Part shown: one piece after another, positions 1 to 10,400 of the stretch
Position numbering within the stretch: the first letter of the stretch is position 1
Layout: every line of letters starts with the position of its first letter
DNA from: Pelargonium nanum
Lineage: Eukaryota > Streptophyta > Magnoliopsida > Geraniales > Geraniaceae
Direction of reading: 5' to 3'
Length of the DNA: 33,332 bases
Assembly: GCA_036897485.1 (NCBI GenBank)
Contig: JAYMTF010000581.1
Span: 1 to 33,332 of the forward strand
Program-made: the position numbers and the translations under genes
Notes under the pieces: model-generated
The model's database searches: none
What the model was told of the DNA's origin: nothing
The model's input: the letters and a program-made list of their open reading frames with translations, nothing else

Positions 1-2002
1 CTTGATTATTTGGTTTGAGATTGATTTTGTTGTAATTGGATTTGATTATTTGGTTTTAGTTTATGAATTTTCCGGCGAGTTCATGAAGTTTCCAGCGAGT
101 TCGTGAATTTTCCGGCGAGTCTATGAATTTTCCGGCGATCTTAGGTCGAAGAAGAAGGGTAAAGTCAAGAGCATTTTGAGGTTTTCAAAAAAAACATTGA
201 TCATGTGCTGGACACATGACCAAATAGTGTCATTTTCCGTCAAATGTAACTGACGGAACCAACTTTGCAAACCATAGGGTAGGAAATAGTTCGAAAACAA
301 ACCAGAGGGGTGTCAAGTGAAATAGAAGTTTACCATAAGGGGTGAAACTGTAATTAATCCATATTTTTTTTAAAAGAAAAAAAACTTTCAATTAGAGCCG
401 ACAATTTGGACGCAGAATACGGACATTCGAACTTCGAACCAACTAAATTTTGGGTCATATTAAGTTGGAAAATTCCGCACGAATTCACGTATTATATGTC
501 TAAAAGTAAAGCATGACCCGATCTGAAACCCGAAATTCAGATGGACTTGAACTCTTAAAGTCTTTTCGGTTTGGATTTGAATTACCTTTAGAAAGTTGAA
601 CCCGATTTGAGCCCTATCTGATCCGTAAAATCGACACCTATACTTCCAATGTTTCTCTACGGGGGAAAATTGAAATGGGTTTCAAAATATTGATGATCCA
701 TTAAATTGTCTCATAAGCAAACACCCCGCGCCGGCCATTGTATTTCTAGTTCAAGTCACTTTGAAGAATGATATACTACATTTAGGTGGTTTGTTAGATA
801 ATTATATAGGATGTTAATATTAAGTTTCATCATGGTATAGGTCAACGATGTCATTGGAAAAAATTAGTACGATGTTACATATATGACAAGTTGTAGTCAT
901 GTATATGTGATATCATTTGTCAATATAGGTGGTGGTTAGAGGTTAGTGAACATTATACTGGACAAACATATGATAATCACTTCTTGGTTAATTGCTTATA
1001 TATCATAACTAGATCTCAATAATGCCAAATGGAGTGTATGATCCTTATTACTTGATATCATTACACTTTCTTACTTGATAAAGTCACGTGCTATGATATA
1101 GTTAAAATTGCATCTACAACTGAATTATATATAACGATTATCATTGAATATGTCACGAATCTTGAAGAATGATGTGAAAGATCAGAATATGATTTGTCTC
1201 TCTTGATATCCGGGAGTGATGTATCGGTCACTTGACTAAGTCATGTTATGAAAATGTGCATCCAATCGTATTGATATGTGATGTCAAGTTTGTTTCGCTA
1301 GATAACATACTTGGAAGTCAAGAAATAATACAAATTAGACTATACAAGCATGACGATCTATGACTCGTGTTCGATCTATGATATCGACGAAGATGTGACC
1401 TAAAACTTGTCATTACTAAATCTCATAACTTGAGTAGCATTGATGCATTACTAGACGTCACCCAGTTCATGTGACATCACTACCAACATTATGAGATCGT
1501 ATAAGATCACACTCAGTGAGTTTTTACATATAAGATACTTCATACACTAAATGGAATTGATCCTAAGTATTTCGGAGCACAAAACAAGGTTGAAATCTGG
1601 ACATGACTGTGTTGGAGACAGAGGAGAAGCAAACCCCCCTTTTCACTATGTTCACATCCAAGAAGGATATGATGGATACATAAACATCAAATTAAATTGC
1701 AATGAGTAGATGCATAAACATGATTTCAGGAATAGCAACACGACTTGTTCTTATAATTGTTCCAACTCAATACAATGAAATGTTCAGCGTACAGTTTCAA
1801 TCCATCATGTTAGTGTTTCTAAGCTCCGACGAGTCCATAAATATTATTCTCACAAACACCTACAAATTCCCCTGCTGCCGAGTTAACATTTAACTCATAT
1901 ATTATCAATTTCACTACACCTTGCCCTGCATGCCGGTATCATCCACTTCTAGGCTAAGTTTACATGAAATTATACACTAAAGTACAAAGTTATCGCTTTG
2001 CA
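1..2002. other. Gene-free stretch downstream of KAKU4
   Basis: I see no convincing coding frame here; the only open frame near 1702-1893 is short, low-complexity and unlike any family I know. Positions 61-140 are a tandem repeat, listed separately. About 230-360 reads like the end of a high-copy plant repeat, with runs such as GAGGGGTGTCAAGTG and AAGGGGTGAAACTGTAATTA, but I could not define its ends or class. From about 700 to 1650 the DNA is AT-rich and featureless to me. The last few hundred bases before 2003 probably include the 3' untranslated region of the KAKU4 gene, which is read leftward. Confidence 0.5.
61..140. repeat. 20-bp tandem repeat, four units
   Basis: Four consecutive 20-bp units start at 61, 81, 101 and 121. 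All share the core TTTCC(G/A)GCGA preceded by TGAA, and they differ from each other at only a few positions. The unit length is constant, so the array is young or recently homogenised. It is not a multiple of three and no coding frame runs through it. Confidence 0.9.
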
Positions 2003-5000
2003 TCATTTACCCCTTCCCCTGCCTCTCCTACTCCTGTTCGCTTTCTTTTCCTGCTGTTTCTCACCAACTTCGCTAACATTACCTGTCACCGTGCTTCTTG
2101 TATTTGGCCGAACAGGGTCCTCCGGTAATTCTTCATTGCGCACGCTAGAACTGTTCTGGGAGCCACTAGCCACACTATCATTCTCATTTGTGATAGGAAC
2201 CTCCACTGAGGTTTCACTCAAAAGCTCACAAGTCTTTTCAGCGTGGGCAGTCGGAGCAACCTTTTCATGGCTTGAATCATCTATGTTGTATTCCTCATCA
2301 AATGGCCTACTGCCTTTTTCTGTATCCAGTCCAGCAGACACACTGAAAAACGAGATAGCTAACCATAATAAGAATATGATTCTTACAATAGCGGAACAAA
2401 AACGATAGGTATCAGCCTCACTTGGATCCTGGAGAAGGAAAACCGTTTTCAGTACTTGGGCCACCCGTTCCAACCACATTTGATGTTGAATAGTTATTAT
2501 CCTGGAACACGGAAGAACCTGAAATTGCATATGCATCAGGATGAGTCAACAAAGAAGCAAAATTATCAGGCGGTAATATTGACAAACTTGAGCGCAAGTC
2601 TTGGCGCAATGGTAAGGTTGCTGCCTTGTGACCTTAAGTCACAGTTTTGAGTCAAGAAAACAGCCTCTGCAATAACAAATGTAAGGTTGTGTACACAAAT
2701 GGTCTCCCCAAACCCCAAAATGGTGGAAGCCTTGTGTAGTAAGCCACCCTTATTTATTTATTTTTATCAGCGAGTACTTTTATTAAAAAGAATCCCTAAA
2801 AAGGGAAAAAAGTACAAACACCAACAAAATGAACACCCAAGATTGAGAACAAACAATCATGAGATGACATCAGGAAACACCAACTAAAATGAATGGAGAT
2901 GTAGACCATCTTGCAGGTTCCACGAGTCATTGACTGTAGTTGAAGATGGGAGAAGGCTCACAAGTGAAAAGGAGAGGGGTGTGAATTTGGAGAGAGAGAT
3001 AATCTTGTCTTCCACATGCCCGCTGAAAACCGCACGGTTCAGCCTTTGACCAAATCACACGGCTCCAGCGACAAAGGAGATGATTTGCGAGCGCCGAGCT
3101 CAAGAGGTGAGAAGGAGGATCCTCTCCAGCATTACTGAGTCTGGCTCGCTTGATCGGGCTCCAAGTTCTTTGCAAGCTCCCAAGTCTGTTCAGCTTCAAG
3201 GAGTGGATCCGAACCAGGTTGAAACACTTGACCGGGAGGGTGTTGGGCTCCAAGTTCTTGAACTGGGGAAAGAGGGAGGTTTTTAAGGGTTTGCATGCTG
3301 AGAGGTTTCTTAGTGCGCTTGTAACATTTAATACCCTTAACTTTAGAGAGATAGGCAATAGAGTAGGGGGTTGGGAAACTATGACTCGGTCTTTTGGCTT
3401 TTGCTTTGGTGCGAGGAAGGTTCGCTGCTGAGTCTGCATTGGGACAAGAGAACGGAGTTGAGGTAGAGGGAATGAATGACTTTTGGATTCTCCAACATTT
3501 ACAAACTTATATTAGCTACAATAACCACCCTAAAGCTTTTAACATTTACAAAGCTTTGCATCAGAAATTTTAAGAAATATTCAGCACCAGTGTAAGCAGA
3601 GCATTTTACTAGGACGTGTATAAGACCTGTATAATGCCAAAAGTACTTGGTACACGATGAAGCACAAAACTTGCCCTGTGTGGATATGACAGATTTCTTT
3701 AATATTAAACCAATTTTAAAGAAGGCCTCGGTTAACGGGCAAAAGGTTTTGCCATTATACAAGTGGCAGCGCCCAGGATCAAGTCTGCCATCAAGGTTTG
3801 GGGGCTTAGTATGTGTAGCAAAAGGGTTGTACTCCTTTGTTTATCAACTAAACCAGAAAAGGGGGGAAAGAGTAAGCCTTACCTTGAACAGTTTCTTCTA
3901 TCTTTGAGCTCGTTTGCTGGTTAGTCCCGGTAGCATCCTTAAGGTTATCAGTTTCTCCAGCATTGGCATCGCTGCACAATATGGAAGTAATTTTATTAGC
4001 AACAGATTATTGTTCCCTCATGCTGTTCTACTTCTTTGAACCCATATAAAGAGGCCTACAATCATGACACACACACCAGAAAATGAAAAAGAAATACAAA
4101 CATACATGCAAGTGTGCATGCCAGAAATTGTAAATGAAATGCCAAACTACGAAGTGGCTTACGTTAATGTATCCCACATTGAAAGAATGTAAAGACTTAT
4201 CACTTGATATACAAGTTGGGGCCTCCACCTATGAGCCTAAGCTCTTGAGTTGGAGTCAAGTTTAACATGGTATTAGAGCTGGTTTGGTTTGGGCCTAGTG
4301 ACCCATCTTTGTTGCCTCCCTTCTTGGTCCACGTGTAGGGTCCGTTGTGTTATCCGGCCTACACGTGAGTGGGAGTGTTAATGTATCCCACATTGAAAGA
4401 ATGCGAAAACCGTCGCCACTTGATATCCAAGCTGGGCCCCCTCCACCTATCAGTTTAAGCTTTTGGGTTGGACACAAGTTTAACAGCTTCAAATTATTTA
4501 ACAATTCATTTTTATAACCTAAAATATTGAGTCCCAACCCGCTGTTCAGTGGACCAGGTAATCCCAGATAACCTTGGCATACCTTTAACCTGCATATCAG
4601 GTAAGGTGCAAGGTCTGTGTGGGAATTGAACTTGAAATTTCTATGGAACTTGTCCAAAAAACAATTGATCAACCCTAGGAAGAAAATACTTAAAATAGAC
4701 TTACTCATGGGATAGAGTCTTTTCTACATCTGCTGACTGCAGTTTTTGTTCAGAGGTTAAAATATCTTCTAAATCATCATGCAAACCTACATTAACCACA
4801 TTTCTGTCAGTGAGAAGCTTGAACAGGGAATGAAAAAAGAAGCAAGAATCTTCATGTGCAAGCATAAATAGTCTATCTTGATCATATCAAATGCAATGAT
4901 AGGGAAGAGGACGCATTATGTCATTTGCCACAGAAAACTAATAGTAAGAAGATATTATATTCTTTAGAAAAGCAGAAAAACTCAAATATATAACATTATT

Positions 5001-7457
5001 TTCCCACTTAAATATTGGACTAGTTGTCCCTCCTAGTTCACAATTAGACAGCAATGAGTCATCTATCTGTAACAGGTATTGGTGCATTTCAACTCCACCA
5101 AAAATAATACTTTACTCAGTAAACCCCTAACATCATAAAAACATGCACAATGTAGTTCTCCATAATCTTCAATGACTGCAAAGCCACCAACAAAACAAAA
5201 TTAAAGTATTCTCCAGTTATATCCACCATTGTAGCATGATTAGCGAACATGGAGAAAAGATAAACATTGTTCAAAGAGAATGCATAAGGTAGCAGTCATG
5301 TGGAGCTCTGAAAAACTTCAAGTGGCTAAAAGCTGAAATGGATGCAGAATTGCCTTAGCATCTTCTCACTTAATTTCATCCTATGAATACTAGCACCTGC
5401 AATACAAAACCTGTTACCTGCCTAAATTAAACAAATGACCTGAATCAAGGTTTCAATTAAATCAAATCCTACGATTTATTGGAGGGATGTTTTAGACCAT
5501 TCCAGGTAGTAACTGCGAAGCACGTTCATTCTCCTAGCCAATTCATCTTATCAGTTCTTTTTCACTAAACAAACTGCACCCATCTCATCTTAGGAATCCA
5601 GTCCAAGAGGGATGGCAAAACAATCACGTGGCCTTATCTTCAAAGTAGTTATACCGTAATAGTGCCAATCATATGTTAACCAGCAAAAAAATTACAATCA
5701 CATTAGGATTATTCCAACCAAGCTCATTAGATAGGATTTTTCCATTTGACTGCCAAATAGAATTGCCCATCCCAACATCCTTTCTGCTCATAATCATTCT
5801 GGATATTGCATCTTCAGAACAGGGATAGGCTATGGGCTTCTCCTTTCAAGAGAACATTAAGTTCACTCTTCCCTGGTAAAACAAGGGAACACTACAAACA
5901 AACAGCTGCACTAAAATACAAAACAAATCGTCACAGCTTTGATTCAGTTATCTTACCTAACAAATTTCAATTCTCTACTTAAATAACAATTTAGAAGTGA
6001 AGATAATGCAATTTCCCCTAGTCAATACACAATCTACAAGATGAATAACAAGCAAAACTGTGAAATAAAATATCATCATATTATAATTTGGAAAAGTTTT
6101 TAGAGAGGGAAAAAAGCAGGTTTAGATGGGTCACCTTCCTTTCTTTCTATGACCTGAGTTGCTTCCAAATCCTTTATACAACAGAATAAAAGATGTATAA
6201 GTCACTTCGCAACTTAATAGGACTATATCTACAAATATTATATTAAAGAATAAATAACCACTTGGCATTGAAATGAAAAATAATTATGTAAACCATATTT
6301 GAAGGACTACGTTACCATGGGAACACAATTAGCTGGATTGGATGACAAAGCTCCATTTTGCTCCAAAACTGAAGGGACAGCAAATAAAACTGCATGTCTT
6401 AGATTTTCCACCATTCGGCTTCTTTGTTAATATGAAAATTGATATTGTTTGCCTTATTCAGCTTCTAATAACAATACTTTACTAGAACAAATTACAATCC
6501 CAAACAAATTAAAGTCCACACCTGGGAACTGGTGAGAAGCAGTCATTCCTGTTGCCAAGGTCAAAGATGGCTCCATTGAATTTGAAGACTTCTCTATTCT
6601 ATCTTCCACATGAGCTTCTAGTTTATCTGCCACTAAAGAATTCAGGCTACTTTTACTTTCTATAGCTAGAGCAGACCAGTCAATTTTTGCAGATGGTGGA
6701 GTCCTTAGCATTTCTTCTGTAGCTTTAGATCGCACTCTCCGTATTTCCTCCTGGATGTTCCATGGCCCAGTGGCTTTGAAGTTCCTTTTTACCTGCATTG
6801 AAGTTTCAGCATACAAATTATATTAATAACCAATAAGAACTCAGCAAGCATATCTTCAGTTGTTCTTCTAGTATTCTAATCAAGAAGTTTATGTTGCAAA
6901 ATTATAAATTGCAGACATAATAAGTTTATGATCCAGTTTCCTATTGGTTTTGAGGACAAGTAATAGATATACAAATATAAAGCAAGTAGAAGTCGTTGAG
7001 AAAATCAAATTGTTCTTTCCTTGTCAATGTAGATGCTTGATAGGATGATGATTGTTATGCATTTTATAAGTGGAAAAAGTTCTCTGAGCTTAATGCAAAG
7101 GGTTCACAGATTTTCCATTCGCAAACAGTGAACATAAATAATCATACCCTAAAACATGAAAGTCAAAATTACAATTTACACCATGGCCATTACCAGAGAA
7201 GTAATAAAAACTGAACATGTGAAGAAAATGATGCCTAAAAAAACAAGAGACTACAACAACAAGCCAATTACAGACAGTAAGCATGATGCATGATTTTGAA
7301 TTCGCTTAATATAGATTATTACATGTTTAATAATGGGATATATGATCTGCTTGGAGACAACCTTTATATCAACCAAAAATATCCCAAACTCAATGGTTTC
7401 ATTGCTAAGAAAACTTTTAAGCTCATAAAGAAGTTCAAGTCAAATAGAAGAGTTAAC

Positions 7458-7495
<38 letters not shown>

Positions 7496-10400
7496 ATGTA
7501 ACTATATGACAAAGTTTACGAGTGAAATATAGTATAAAGTTAAGGTTGAAGGTGGCTCTTGCAGTTTTATGAACAGTACCCATAAACAGTTGCTTAAACA
7601 GTAACGTGGCTAGATAGAATAGACTAAAGCTTTTAAGGGTGAGAAATCAGGTCTAGAAGACTGGTAGGTATATGAACAATATAGAAAGTTGATTTGTTTT
7701 TCTAAACATAGAAATAATAAATAAAAACCTTCGAATTTTTTAAGCCTTCTACGAGTCTAACCTAGAAGCAACATGATCGTGATTTATACCATACAAAATC
7801 TTGAACGCTGCAGAATCTAACAGAACCCTTATTTTTGTTTTCTCGATTAAACTGATGACTAGTGTTCACTAGTGAACTTTTATCTACTCTCTAATAAAAG
7901 CCATCTCTGTAATCTCGACTAGATAAGTTCTCTATTGTCTTTTGCTACGACTGTCTATAGTGCACTAAAATGAGCATGAAAGAGAGACCAACATATAAAA
8001 GAATAGGAAACAAGCCCTAGTTCTTCAGCATATCCAATTCATTGGGGCCCATAACTTACCAAGAGCACTTGATCAGTTTGAAGTTTAACATGAAAGTCAT
8101 TCTTATCAATTGAATGTCAGTCCCATTAGGATGCCCTACAACTTAATGGATCCTCTGATTCACTTCAAATTCATCACCATGTCAATATGTGATCATCAAA
8201 TGGAGTCAGTTTATATCCATCACTAAAAAAAATGTCTATGCCAGTGTTGAAATTTGACCTGAACTTCATTCTTATCAATTGAATGGCAGTCCCATTAGGA
8301 TGCCCTAAAGTTTAATGAATCCTCTTATTCAAATTCATCACCATGTCAATGTGTTCATCAAATGGGATCAGGTTATATCTATCACTAAAAAAATGTCTAT
8401 CCAAAAATGCAAAAAACTAAACGTGTATGAACAGTATTGTTGAGGACCAACTCAACCAAAAGGTTACACTGACAGTTGAAAGAACCTTAACGTAATTTAA
8501 TCAGGGTGGCGGAGGACTCGAACTGATGACCTTTAGGTCAACAAGGCTCTAATACCATGTTGAGGGCCAACTCAACTAAAAGTTTAAACTGATAGTTCAA
8601 GGCCCAATATTAATTTTATAACTAACAATTATGTTTCTGAATGGCACCTTGGATGAAGACATAGAATTGCCACCAATTGTAAATGGTGTCTCTTCCCTGA
8701 AAAGTTGTACCCCCCTTGGTGATGGGGATTTGAATTCAGTATGATTGATAGATGGAGAAGCCCAGGGAGGACGCACTCGCATGTAAGATTTGGCCACATC
8801 TACTGGTGACCCCTCATTACCTTCAGTCATCTGCATCAGTGAGAAACAAGATTGAGCCACCAACATGTCCTCTCTTACCAGACATCAGATGCGGAAATCT
8901 CCACATAGCGCAATCCATATGGTACATATGCAACAATAAGATTTTACACTAAACACAGCAAAAATGCTATACATAATTACTATACCTAGAAAAGAAATGG
9001 AAAAAAATAGTGTAGCCACCACTACTCATTTCAATAATGATACACAATCGTCAAAACCAAACCTAACACATGGCTTCCATAAGCCAGTAGCAGATATAAA
9101 ATATCAACAATTTCAAATTTCTCATCATGAAACTACAGATTATTTTTGCAGTTGAAATCCTTTAAGAAGACCTGCATTGTTTTTAACTATGACAAAATAT
9201 TACTATCTATATCCTACACGAGAAACTCTGGCCAACCCAAAGAGGCAATAGAAAGAATTATGAGGAGGAACCAGATCCAGCATAAATTCTTATTTTCAAT
9301 TTAGGTAGACTGGCGAGAGGGGGAGAGAGAAAGAGAAAGAGCAACCTAATACCACATCATACAAATAACCTAGTGGAATATGGAATATCAATATGCCAGA
9401 AGGCCTATCACGTGAAAGAGATACTAACATTTGGCAACATAGTAGAGCTCAAGGTGTGAATTCCAAGATCAAATTCAGACTTCGAACTTGATTCCAATTT
9501 CTTCTCCTCTAACCACTTTTTTGCCTCCAGAACAGCTGTATTGCAGAGATCAGGCGTATCTCCATCTGAAATGCAATTAAAACATCAATCTGACATGGAA
9601 ATGCAGCATGCCAATCTACAAGTACTTCTACAAAATTTTGAAGAAAAAAAAAAAAACAAATCAATACCACTGTCAAGTGTTCTTATGGGTCTCCCATCCT
9701 CCACATCTTCAATGATGAGAGAACCTACAGTTCTCGATTTGACAATCCTGATCAGCTTATCACTTTCTTCCCTGATCAAAGGTTAGAAAGTAAAACTTCT
9801 CAGAGCTTGCAAATGAACAGTATCTAAGAAGAGATGCATAAACGGCATCATTGTAGAAACCTAGTTAATAGAAAGATACAGCCAACATTAAATCCTCCTT
9901 TCATGCACAAAAAGGGAATTCAAGTGTGATATACACATAACTATTGATTAATGTTACAATAAACTGATTATGACAGCCGCCTGGGTAGTTAAATGTAGAC
10001 ATAACACTTATTAGCAGGAACCAAACATTGAATCTCCATCTATTTTACCAATTTGCCATTGAGGTACTATAAATATTAGGTACGAAAGAAAGAACAGTGT
10101 CAGTGGCTCAGTGCTTTGTGTATATATGGCACTCATCAATATTCATTCACAAATATATATTTTGTGTTTAAAGTATAATGCCTTTTGCACTTTTATTTTT
10201 TTTATGTTCAAGACGAATAAAATGATAGAAAATATAATTTAAAAATCATCATAAATCAATGGGACAATTACTTCTTAATAAATTAAAGGTCTATTTATCA
10301 AAACTGATTGAATATAATTTCTATTATTTTCTAATTAATATAATTAATGCTCATTACGAATTCAATACAAGTCCAATTATTAGTGTACTCCAAGTCCAAG

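Noticed and set aside
1702-1893. 63-codon plus-strand open frame
   Set aside because: Short, AT-rich, no motif, and most likely within the KAKU4 3' flank.
2927-3439. 170-codon minus-strand open frame as a gene
   Set aside because: No recognisable domain, inside a KAKU4 intron, and comparably open on the opposite strand; reported only as an unexplained patch.
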